Assembly: GCA_934754445.1 (NCBI GenBank)
Contig: CAKVHZ010000019.1
Span: 1 to 17,155, forward strand
Length of the DNA stretch: 17,155 bases
Direction of reading: 5' to 3'
DNA from: an uncultured Clostridia bacterium
GTDB lineage: Bacteria; Bacillota; Clostridia; Christensenellales; UBA1242
Positions within the stretch are counted from its first letter, which is position 1; each line of letters opens with the position of its first letter. Under the pieces are notes generated by a model that was not told where the DNA came from, did not search any database, and saw only the letters and a program-made list of their open reading frames with translations. A program made the translations under genes and the position numbers. Below, piece by piece: positions 7,323 through 14,051 of this stretch.

Positions 7323-7422
7323 AATTATATAATAGTAAAATTAGTCATAAATATTTTAATAAATTTAATATTAATTTAAGTTATACTTATTATTAAGAAT
7401 TAAAATTTTGTTTGGAGAGAAA

Positions 7423-8145
7423 ATGTTAAATCAAGATAGTTTTTTATTAAGTAAATATATCGCTCATCGTGGCTTTCATAACGAAGAAAACCCAGAAAAT
7501 ACATTAGGTGCTTTTAAAAGAGCAATAGAGCATAACTATGCTATAGAATTAGATGTTCAATTATTAAAAGATGATACTGTTGTCGTTATTCACGATAACA
7601 AACTTAGTAGATTGTGCGGAGAAGACAAATATCTTTCTAACTGCACAATAGATGAATTAAAAGAATATAAAGTTTTAAATAGCGAGTATTCTATTCCTAC
7701 CCTTAAAGAAGTTTTAGATTTAGTAGACGGAAAAGTTCCGCTTTTAATAGAAATTAAAAACAATTTAAAAGTTGGCGAATTAGAAAGCAAAACCTATGAA
7801 TTATTAAAAAACTACACTGGCGAATTTGCGATTCAAAGTTTTAACCCATATAGTTTAGAATGGTTTAAAAATAATGCCCCTAATATTTTGCGTGGTCAAC
7901 TATCAAGTTTCTTTAAAGGCGAATACTTAAGTTTCTTCAAAAAATTGTTTTTGAAAAAATTAAAATTAAATAAGGTAAGCGACCCACATTTTATAAGTTA
8001 TAAAGCCGAAGACTTACCTAATGTTTATTGCAAAAGAGCAAATCTTCCAATTTTAGCATGGACAGTAAGAAGTCAAGAACAATATATGAAAGTTGTAAAA
8101 TATTGCGACAACATTATATTTGAAAATTTTGAACCAAGTATTTAA
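7423..8145 (+). CDS. Glycerophosphodiester phosphodiesterase (GDPD family), cytosolic
   Basis: Hydrolyses glycerophosphodiesters, such as deacylated phospholipid headgroups, to glycerol 3-phosphate and an alcohol. The 240-residue product has the GDPD TIM-barrel signature: AHRGF (H15, R16), PENTLGAF, AIELDVQ (E42, D44) and VVIHDNKLSRLCG (H57), then PLLIEIK and a C-terminal LAWTVRS. There is no signal peptide or membrane segment, so it is UgpQ/YqiK-like and cytoplasmic. The start is set at 7423 because TTTGGAGAGAAAATG supplies a ribosome binding site; a TTG at 7408 lies upstream of that site. It is divergent from lepA and followed by its own terminator. Confidence 0.95.
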   Translation: MLNQDSFLLSKYIAHRGFHNEENPENTLGAFKRAIEHNYAIELDVQLLKDDTVVVIHDNKLSRLCGEDKYLSNCTIDELKEYKVLNSEYSIPTLKEVLDLVDGKVPLLIEIKNNLKVGELESKTYELLKNYTGEFAIQSFNPYSLEWFKNNAPNILRGQLSSFFKGEYLSFFKKLFLKKLKLNKVSDPHFISYKAEDLPNVYCKRANLPILAWTVRSQEQYMKVVKYCDNIIFENFEPSI

Positions 8146-8156
8146 TAATTTATATT

Positions 8157-8194
8157 AAAAAAAGATGTATCTAGTTTTAGAATACATCTTTTTT
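8157..8194 (+). terminator. Terminator of the phosphodiesterase gene
   Basis: Stem AAAAAAAGATGTAT (8157-8170) with ATACATCTTTTTT (8182-8194), 11-base loop region (CTA/TAG can extend it), ending in a T-run 12 nt past the stop codon. The inner stem repeats that of the terminator at 1231-1264. Confidence 0.88.
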
Positions 8195-8204
8195 AAAATT
8201 AATA

Positions 8205-8233
8205 TTGACATAATTTTAAACTGAGTTTATAAT
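8205..8233 (+). promoter_or_regulatory. Full-consensus promoter of the HAD gene, leaderless arrangement
   Basis: TTGACA (8205-8210), exactly 17 nt, TATAAT (8228-8233): a perfect sigma-A consensus. Only six T separate it from the ATG at 8240, so no room remains for a ribosome binding site. Confidence 0.88.
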
Positions 8234-8239
8234 TTTTTT

Positions 8240-8734
8240 ATGAAAAATTTTTATATCTTTTTAGATGTTGATGGTGTGCTTTTTGATTACGCATGGATTA
8301 AAAAGAATAACAAAAACATAAATACAATGCAAAAATTTAAAAAAGAAAGCATTGATGCCTTAAATTATTTAATACAATCTTTAGAGAAAAAATACAATAT
8401 AGATTTAGTTATAATTTCTACTTGGAGAGTATATAAGTTTGAATTATTAAATAACATGTTAAATAAAAGTGGATTAAAATATAATAATGATATTCATAAA
8501 ACAAAAGATTCTAATAGACCATTTATTAGGGGAAAAGAAATTAAAGATTATTTAAAAAGAAAGAAAAATGCTAATAATTATGTTATCATTGATGATGAAA
8601 ATTTTGATTATGACAAATATTTTGATAAAAATAGAATAATTAAACCTAATATTATTGATAATGCACTAAATATGAAAATGGTTCAAAAATTTTTAGACTA
8701 CATTAACGATAACACAAACGAATTATGTAATTAA
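8240..8734 (+). CDS. Stand-alone HAD-superfamily phosphatase, RNA-repair (Swiss Army Knife) type
   Basis: The 164-residue product resembles the HAD domains found in 'Swiss Army Knife' RNA repair proteins and their stand-alone relatives. HAD motif I is FLDVDGVLF (D9 nucleophile, D11); motif II is ISTWR (S60, T61); RGKEI (97-101) is typical of this subgroup; motif IV is VIIDDENFD (D118, D119). Known relatives are predicted nucleotide or polynucleotide phosphatases, but the substrate here is unknown; a nucleotidase is an alternative. No signal peptide is present. Base composition is very low in G+C (about 20% in the two 60-base lines I counted), lower than glpQ-type neighbours, hinting at acquisition. 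It is a single-gene unit with promoter and terminator. Confidence 0.8.
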   Translation: MKNFYIFLDVDGVLFDYAWIKKNNKNINTMQKFKKESIDALNYLIQSLEKKYNIDLVIISTWRVYKFELLNNMLNKSGLKYNNDIHKTKDSNRPFIRGKEIKDYLKRKKNANNYVIIDDENFDYDKYFDKNRIIKPNIIDNALNMKMVQKFLDYINDNTNELCN

Positions 8735-8752
8735 AAAATATACTAATAATAT

Positions 8753-8790
8753 AAAAAAGGAATAAAACTATAAAGAAATGTTCCTTTTTT
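8753..8790. terminator. Bidirectional terminator between the HAD gene and ppa
   Basis: Ten-base inverted repeat AAAAAAGGAA (8753-8762) / TTCCTTTTTT (8781-8790) with an 18-nt loop. T-runs on both strands allow termination of the two convergent genes. Confidence 0.78.
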
Positions 8791-8824
8791 GTATTATTTT
8801 TTAAATCATAAATTAAAAATTATT

Positions 8825-9352
8825 TTATTTTTTTCTTTCATCAAAAGCCTTCATACATTTTTTAATACAATTTTTAGCATCTATATGTCCACCACAAGAT
8901 ACAACTTCTACTTTTTTATTTTCTAGTTGCTTATAAACTGTTAAAAAGTGTTGTAATTCTTCTATAATATGCACTGGTAAAGCACTAATATCTTTATAAC
9001 CATTATATTGTGGGTCGCCAAAAGGTATTGCTATAATTTTTTCGTCCATTTCTTCTCGGTCTTTCATAGTAATTACACCTATTGGATAACATCTTACTAA
9101 ACTCATTTTTTCTATAGGTTGACTACATAATACAAAAACATCTAATGGGTCGCCGTCTTCACTTAAAGTTAGTGGAATAAATCCGTAGTTCATAGGATAA
9201 TGAGTGCTTGTAAATAAAACTCTATCTAGTATAATTAAGCCTGTTTCTTTATCTAACTCATATTTATTCTTACAGCCTTGTTCAATTTCTATATATGCAA
9301 TAAAATCATCAACTTTTATTCTATCTTTGTTAAAATCGTCCCAAATTGTCAT
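8825..9352 (-). CDS. ppa: Inorganic pyrophosphatase, family I
   Basis: Soluble Mg-dependent enzyme that hydrolyses pyrophosphate to phosphate and so pulls biosynthetic reactions forward. The 175-residue product matches the family I length. Visible are KNKYELDKETG (substrate-binding K and E), LDRVLFTSTHYPMNYGFIP and the family signature DGDPLDVFV; the usual YPGDYGFIP-type segment is YPMNYGFIP here. The C-terminus has an unusual number of Cys (VVSCGG, KNCIKKCMK). The start is set at 9352: TAGGAGAGATGAT precedes it, and the promoter at 9371-9399 lies inside the longer reading frame that opens at 9406. Many Firmicutes use the unrelated family II enzyme. Confidence 0.96.
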   Translation of the reverse strand: MTIWDDFNKDRIKVDDFIAYIEIEQGCKNKYELDKETGLIILDRVLFTSTHYPMNYGFIPLTLSEDGDPLDVFVLCSQPIEKMSLVRCYPIGVITMKDREEMDEKIIAIPFGDPQYNGYKDISALPVHIIEELQHFLTVYKQLENKKVEVVSCGGHIDAKNCIKKCMKAFDERKK

Positions 9353-9370
9353 ATCATCTCTCCTACTTAT

Positions 9371-9399
9371 ATAATACAAATTATCTAACACTTTGTCAA
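9371..9399 (-). promoter_or_regulatory. Promoter of ppa
   Basis: TTGACA (9399-9394), 17-nt spacer, TATTAT (9376-9371). Start near 9364 leaves about 12 nt of leader containing TAGGAG, which fixes the ppa start at 9352. Confidence 0.85.
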
Positions 9400-9494
9400 C
9401 AAACATAAATACTTTTTAAAATACAGCCATAATTATAAAGTTTTTATAAATAATAAAAGTTTCAAAATTAAAATGATAAAAATCAAAATAAATA

Positions 9495-9503
9495 TGTTAT
9501 ACT
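9495..9503 (+). promoter_or_regulatory. Extended -10 promoter of the HNH gene
   Basis: TGTTATACT (TG, one base, TATACT) with no good -35 box upstream. Predicted start near 9510, giving a short leader that carries AAAGGA before the ATG at 9526. Confidence 0.6.
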
Positions 9504-9525
9504 TTTATTGCAAAGGAAATTTATT

Positions 9526-10344
9526 ATGCCTATTTTATCAATATCAATAATTATTTTAATTATATCATTAATAATATATCTTGCTTTAAAAATAAGAAAA
9601 GAAAAATATATAAACTTTTTAAACAATAATAGCATTGCATTAAAACAACTTTTAGAAATAAATAAAAAATATCATTTTTATAGTAATAATAATGATATTT
9701 ATGATAAACAAAAAACATATGATAACAAAGATTATTATAACATGGTTTCTTGTCAAGATTATTTAATATATCAACTACAATTTATTGGTCAAGATGTTTT
9801 AACCGAAATTAAAAAAATTGAAACAAATAAAAATAGTTATAATAAATATTGTAAAGAAGTAAATTCTATAAATTCTTTCGGTAAATATTCTTTTGAAAAA
9901 CTAAATTATAACTATTTACTATCTATAGAAAAAGAATTATTCGAAGATAAAAAATTATCTCCAAATCTCGACTTTGAAATAACAGTAACATTAAATTGTG
10001 CTAAAATGAATGGATATGTATACGGATCAAAATTTGAAAATTTTGATTCAAATCAAGTTTTATCTTTAATTAAAAGATTACACAATAAAAATGGAAATTT
10101 TTATAATGATAAAGAAATATGGGATTCTTTATGCAGAGTTGAGAGAGCAGAAGTTTCTAATGAATTACGATTTTATATTCTTGAAAGAGATGGTCATAGA
10201 TGTCAAAAATGTGGAATAAGTGATAAGTTTGAAAATTTAGAAATAGACCATATTAAACCAATATCGAAAGGTGGAAAATCAACCCCCGATAATTTACAAA
10301 CTTTATGTCATCAATGCAACAAAGAAAAAGGTAACTCATATTAA
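9526..10344 (+). CDS. Membrane-anchored HNH endonuclease
   Basis: The 272-residue product has an N-terminal membrane segment at about 2-22 (ILSISIIILIISLIIYLAL) followed by a basic KIRKEK, so the rest should face the cytoplasm with a short outside N-terminus. A middle part of about 180 residues, rich in Asn, Lys and Tyr, is not recognised. The C-terminal 61 residues form a complete HNH module: RDGHRCQKCG (C226, C229), LEIDHIKPISKGG (D241, H242), DNLQTLCHQCN (N256, C261, C264, N265). The enzyme class should cut DNA, but the target is unknown. Start 9526 is chosen because CAAAGGAAATTTATT precedes it, rather than the TTG at 9508. G+C is extremely low (10% and 17% in two counted 60-base lines), suggesting transfer. 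A defence or DNA-uptake role is speculation. Confidence 0.82.
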   Translation: MPILSISIIILIISLIIYLALKIRKEKYINFLNNNSIALKQLLEINKKYHFYSNNNDIYDKQKTYDNKDYYNMVSCQDYLIYQLQFIGQDVLTEIKKIETNKNSYNKYCKEVNSINSFGKYSFEKLNYNYLLSIEKELFEDKKLSPNLDFEITVTLNCAKMNGYVYGSKFENFDSNQVLSLIKRLHNKNGNFYNDKEIWDSLCRVERAEVSNELRFYILERDGHRCQKCGISDKFENLEIDHIKPISKGGKSTPDNLQTLCHQCNKEKGNSY

Positions 10345-10374
10345 AAAAAGATACGACTACTCGTATCCTTTTTT
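10343..10374. terminator. Bidirectional terminator between the HNH gene and dnaJ
   Basis: Stem GATACGA (10350-10356), loop CTAC, TCGTATC (10361-10367), flanked by an A-run overlapping the HNH stop codon and a T-run. It can serve both convergent transcripts, including the end of the heat-shock operon. Confidence 0.9.
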
Positions 10375-10390
10375 ATTTATGATAAATTTT

Positions 10391-11497
10391 TTAAGATAAT
10401 TTATTAAGTTTAGAAACATAATCTTTATATTTTGAATAATTTGCATCACTGTTTTCTTTTATTTCTGTCAACATCTCTTTTGCTTTTTTATCTAATGTTT
10501 TAGGGAATTCAGTTGTAACAGTTACAAACAAATCACCATAGGTCTCTCTTCTTAAATATTTAACACCTTTACCTTTTACTTTAAACACTGTTCCTGTTTG
10601 AGTTAATTCTGGTATTTTTAACTCAATAATTTCATTAACAGCCGGCACTTTTATTGTTCCACCTAAAAGTAATGTTAAATAAGGCACTGGAACAGTTATA
10701 TATAAGTCGTAATCTTTTCGGTTTAAAAGTTCGTGTTTAGAAACTTGAACAATTATATTTAAGTTGCCGTTTGCTCCGCCATTTAAACTAGAGTTACCTT
10801 CATTTTTTAATGTTAAAACTTGACCATCGTTTATTCCGGCAGGAACATTTACAGTCATAGTTCTTGAGCGTTTATTATAGCCTTTTCCTAAACAAGAAGA
10901 ACATTTTTCTTTAATAATTCTACCTGTTCCACCACAGTCAGGACAAGTTGTTACACTAACCATTTGACCAAACAAACTATTTTGAACTTGTTTTACTTGA
11001 CCTGTTCCTTTACAATGCGTGCAAGTAGTATATTCTTTGCCATTTTTAGCACCAGTTCCGTTACAGTCTTCACATTTTTCTATACGATTTATAGAAATTG
11101 ATTTACTACCACCATTACAAGCATCTTTAAATGATAAATTTATTCGAACATTAATATCTTCGCCTTGCATTTTAACATTTTGATTACTTCTTCCGCCAAA
11201 GCCCGAGAACATATTAAATATATCTTCAAAACCGCCAAAACCAGAAAATCCACCGCCAGCATTTCCTCCAAAACCTTGTGGTCCTTCGCTTGAGCCGAAT
11301 TGGTCGTAATTACTCTTTTTTTGTGGGTCTGATAAGCATTCGTATGCTTCGTTTATTTCTTTAAATTTTGCACTTGCTTCTTCAGTTTTATTTAAATCTG
11401 GGTGATACATTTTTGCGAGTTTTCGATATGCCGACTTAATTTCATCGGCACTCGCATTTTTATCAACTCCTAATATGTCATAATAATTTTTTGCCAT
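10391..11497 (-). CDS. dnaJ: Chaperone protein DnaJ (Hsp40)
   Basis: Co-chaperone that delivers unfolded clients to DnaK and stimulates its ATPase. The 368-residue product has the J domain (1-70, HPD at 32-34), a Gly/Phe-rich linker (about 71-105), and four complete CxxCxGxG zinc modules with Cys pairs at 142/145, 159/162, 185/188 and 199/202 (the last one CLGKGY). The two C-terminal substrate-binding beta domains follow. It is therefore a type I DnaJ. It is the last gene of the heat-shock operon: eight bases separate it from dnaK, and its AAGGAT ribosome binding site overlaps the dnaK stop codon, suggesting translational coupling. Confidence 0.99.
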   Translation of the reverse strand: MAKNYYDILGVDKNASADEIKSAYRKLAKMYHPDLNKTEEASAKFKEINEAYECLSDPQKKSNYDQFGSSEGPQGFGGNAGGGFSGFGGFEDIFNMFSGFGGRSNQNVKMQGEDINVRINLSFKDACNGGSKSISINRIEKCEDCNGTGAKNGKEYTTCTHCKGTGQVKQVQNSLFGQMVSVTTCPDCGGTGRIIKEKCSSCLGKGYNKRSRTMTVNVPAGINDGQVLTLKNEGNSSLNGGANGNLNIIVQVSKHELLNRKDYDLYITVPVPYLTLLLGGTIKVPAVNEIIELKIPELTQTGTVFKVKGKGVKYLRRETYGDLFVTVTTEFPKTLDKKAKEMLTEIKENSDANYSKYKDYVSKLNKLS

Positions 11498-11505
11498 AAA
11501 AATCC

Positions 11506-13371
11506 TTATTCAGTTTTGTAATCACTGCCGTTTACATCAATGTTGTCGCCAGCATTAGCACCATTATTAGCACCATTATTAGCACCATTATTAGCACCAT
11601 TATCAGCACCAGCATTAGCACCTGCGTTTGCTCCAGCATTTTGATATAATTTAGAGAAAACTTCGTTAGAAACTTGTGTTAATTTTTCTAATGCTTTTTT
11701 AATTTCTTCAATATCTTCGCCAGCAAAAACTTTTTTATCTTCTTCAATTTCGGCATTTAGTTTGGTTTTATCTTCTTCACTAATTTTGTCGCCGTTTTCT
11801 TTTAACATTTTTTCAATTTGGAAAACAAAGTTATCAGCATTATTTTTAGTATCAACTAATTCTCTACGTTTTTTATCTTCTTCAGCAAATTGTTCTGCTT
11901 CTTTAATTGCTTTATCAATATCTTCTTCTTTTAAGTTAGTAGAAGCCGTAATAGTAATGTTTTGTTCTTTGTTTGTGCCTAAATCTTTAGCAGAAACTTT
12001 AACAATTCCGTTTGCATCAATATCGAAGGTTACTTCAATTTGAGGAACACCACGAGGAGCAGGTGGAATATCTGTTAAACTAAATCTTCCTAAAGTTTTG
12101 TTGCCTGACGCAAATTCTCTTTCGCCTTGTAATACATGAATATCAACACCGGGTTGGTTATCTACAGCAGTTGAGAATACTTGACTCTTTTTAGTAGGAA
12201 TTGTTGTATTTCTTTCGATAAGTTTTGTAAATACGCCACCTAAAGTTTCAATACCTAAACTTAATGGAGTTACATCAAGTAGTAATACATCTTTAACTTC
12301 GCCTGCTAAAACGCCACCTTGAATTGCAGCACCAATAGCAACGCATTCATCTGGGTTAATGCCTTTAAAAGGCTCTGTTCCCATAAAGTCTTTAACTACT
12401 TCAACAACTCTTGGAATACGAGTTGAACCACCAACTAAAATAACCTTATTAATATCCCCTTTGCTTAATTTTGCATCGTTTAATGCTTGTGTCATTTTTT
12501 CAATAGTAGAATTTACTAAGTCTTCAGTAATTTGTTCAAATTTTGCTCTAGTCAAATCATACTCTAAATGTTTTGGCCCTGTAGCATCTGCTGTAATGTA
12601 AGGTAAATTAATATTTGTTTTTGTGCTCGAACTTAAATCAATTTTTGCTTTTTCAGCGGCTTCTTTAAGTCTTTGCATAGCCATTTTATCATTTCTTAAA
12701 TCAATATTGTTTTTTGTTTTAAAATCATCAACTAATAAGTCAATAATTCTATTATCAAAATCATCACCACCTAAACGGTTGTTGCCTGCTGTTGATAATA
12801 CTTCAAACACACCATCGCCAATTTCTAGAATAGAAACATCGAATGTGCCACCACCTAAATCGTAAACTAAAATTTTTTGATTAGCGTTTTCTGCTTTGTC
12901 TAGTCCGTATGCTAATGCTGCTGCAGTAGGTTCGTTAATAATTCTTAAAACATTTAAACCTGCAATTTTACCAGCATCTTTAGTTGCTTGTCGTTGACTA
13001 TCTGTAAAATAAGCAGGAACAGTAATTACTGCATCTGTAACAGTTGTTCCTAAATAACTTTCTGCATCTTGCTTTAATTTTTGTAATATCATAGCAGAAA
13101 TTTCTTGTGGAGAATATTCTTTTCCTTGTAGTTTAACTTTGTAATCTGTTCCCATTTCTCTTTTTATAGAAAGAACTGTATTTTCGCTGTTTGCAACTGC
13201 TTGTCGTTTCGCTACTTGACCAACTAGTCTTTCTCCATCTTTAGTAAAACCAACAACACTAGGAGTTGTTCTATCTCCTTCTCTGTTTGCAATAACTGTA
13301 GGTTTACCACCTTCCATAACTGCAACACAACTGTTTGTTGTTCCTAAGTCAATACCAATAACTTTACCCAT
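11506..13371 (-). CDS. dnaK: Chaperone protein DnaK (Hsp70)
   Basis: ATP-dependent chaperone. The 621-residue product has the nucleotide-binding domain (GIDLGTTNSCVAVMEGG, INEPTAAALAYGLD, VYDLGGGTFDVSILE, VILVGGSTRIPRV), the linker LLLDVTPLSLGIE, the substrate-binding domain and the helical lid. The TTNSC and short QVA loop form is typical of Gram-positive DnaK. The tail (about 578-621) is unusual: a low-complexity run of Asn/Gly/Ala repeats (NAGA, NNGA units) before a family-like acidic end, DVNGSDYKTE. A 12-base tandem repeat encodes it. AAGGAGATTTTT precedes the ATG. The gene lies 45 nt after grpE; I saw no separate promoter. Confidence 0.99.
   Translation of the reverse strand: MGKVIGIDLGTTNSCVAVMEGGKPTVIANREGDRTTPSVVGFTKDGERLVGQVAKRQAVANSENTVLSIKREMGTDYKVKLQGKEYSPQEISAMILQKLKQDAESYLGTTVTDAVITVPAYFTDSQRQATKDAGKIAGLNVLRIINEPTAAALAYGLDKAENANQKILVYDLGGGTFDVSILEIGDGVFEVLSTAGNNRLGGDDFDNRIIDLLVDDFKTKNNIDLRNDKMAMQRLKEAAEKAKIDLSSSTKTNINLPYITADATGPKHLEYDLTRAKFEQITEDLVNSTIEKMTQALNDAKLSKGDINKVILVGGSTRIPRVVEVVKDFMGTEPFKGINPDECVAIGAAIQGGVLAGEVKDVLLLDVTPLSLGIETLGGVFTKLIERNTTIPTKKSQVFSTAVDNQPGVDIHVLQGEREFASGNKTLGRFSLTDIPPAPRGVPQIEVTFDIDANGIVKVSAKDLGTNKEQNITITASTNLKEEDIDKAIKEAEQFAEEDKKRRELVDTKNNADNFVFQIEKMLKENGDKISEEDKTKLNAEIEEDKKVFAGEDIEEIKKALEKLTQVSNEVFSKLYQNAGANAGANAGADNGANNGANNGANNGANAGDNIDVNGSDYKTE
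11555..11602 (-). repeat. Four perfect 12-bp tandem repeats inside dnaK
   Basis: Plus-strand unit TTAGCACCATTA occurs four times without a mismatch, followed by degenerate copies to about 11640. It encodes NNGA repeats in the DnaK tail, in frame, so gain or loss of units changes tail length without a frameshift. Confidence 0.92.
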
Positions 13372-13416
13372 AAAAATCTCCTTATAATTATATTGTTTTG
13401 TTTAAATTTTTGTTAA

Positions 13417-13941
13417 TTATTTTTTATTTATTTTTACTACACTATGACGAATAATTCTATCGCCTAATTTATAGCCATCTTGAAAAACTTCTAAAATCTC
13501 ATCTTCTTCTTTACTTTCATCTGTTCCAGTTAAAACAGCATTATGAAAGTTAGGATTGAAAATTTGACCTTCCGCTTCTATTTTAGTAATTTTTAAATTA
13601 CTTAGTCCGTCAATAAATTGTTTTTCGATAAGTTCTAAACTTTTTAAAAATTCTTCATCTTTAACTAATTGTTTTGCACTTTTAAAACTATCTAAAACAG
13701 GAAGAAGTTTACTTATAGCATAAACAATGCCGTCTTCTTTGCATTTTTCAGTTAAACTTTCATTTCTTTTTCGATAGTTATCAAATTCGGCTTGAAGTCT
13801 TTGCAATGTTTCTTTAAATTCTTGTTCTCTACAATTATCTTCTTTTTCTAGTTCGCAAGAACTTAAATCTTCACTATTCTTAATTGTTTCATCTAAGTTT
13901 TGTTTTATATTATTTTCGCTATTATGTTTCTTTTTAGACAT
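13417..13941 (-). CDS. grpE: Nucleotide exchange factor GrpE
   Basis: Releases ADP from DnaK to reset the chaperone cycle. The 174-residue product has a charged, variable N-terminus, a long helical region (EFKETLQRLQAEFDNYRKRN, the paired-helix dimer stalk), a four-helix segment (AISKLLPVLDSFKSA) and the C-terminal beta wing with the signature VFQDGYKLGDRIIRHSVVKI. The start is set at the ATG at 13941, 5 nt after AAGGTG; a GTG at 13947 overlaps that site. It follows the 32-residue Cys-rich gene by 11 nt and precedes dnaK. Confidence 0.97.
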   Translation of the reverse strand: MSKKKHNSENNIKQNLDETIKNSEDLSSCELEKEDNCREQEFKETLQRLQAEFDNYRKRNESLTEKCKEDGIVYAISKLLPVLDSFKSAKQLVKDEEFLKSLELIEKQFIDGLSNLKITKIEAEGQIFNPNFHNAVLTGTDESKEEDEILEVFQDGYKLGDRIIRHSVVKINKK

Positions 13942-13952
13942 ATTCACCTTCT

Positions 13953-14051
13953 TTATTTATCATCTTTGTTATCGTCTTTGTCATCTTCGCAATTTTCTTC
14001 GTGCATAGGACAATTTTTGCAATCACCATCACATTTTTTTAATCTAATCAT
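13953..14051 (-). CDS. 32-residue cysteine-rich protein in the heat-shock operon (unannotated small gene)
   Basis: A 33-codon reading frame fills the gap between hrcA and grpE. It begins ATGATTAG, so its ATG overlaps the hrcA stop codon TAG, and ends TAA 11 nt before grpE. Its ribosome binding site, AAGGAGGGGATT, is among the strongest in the window and lies inside the last hrcA codons, which implies translational coupling. The product starts MIRLKK, has four cysteines in CDGDCKNCPMHEENC (C-x3-C-x2-C-x6-C, plus a Met-His) and ends in an acidic/lysine tail (EDDKDDNKDDK). The spacing suggests metal binding, Zn or Fe-S, but I recognise no family. Expression with the chaperones suggests a role in stress or redox sensing; this is inference. 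Confidence 0.75.
   Translation of the reverse strand: MIRLKKCDGDCKNCPMHEENCEDDKDDNKDDK

Noticed and set aside
9353..9406. Longer ppa start at 9406
   Set aside because: A TTGACA-17-TATTAT promoter lies within this extension, and the TAGGAG site points to 9352.
9508..10344. HNH gene as a homing endonuclease or group II intron remnant
   Set aside because: It is a free-standing gene with its own promoter and terminator and an N-terminal membrane helix; no intron or reverse-transcriptase sequence surrounds it.
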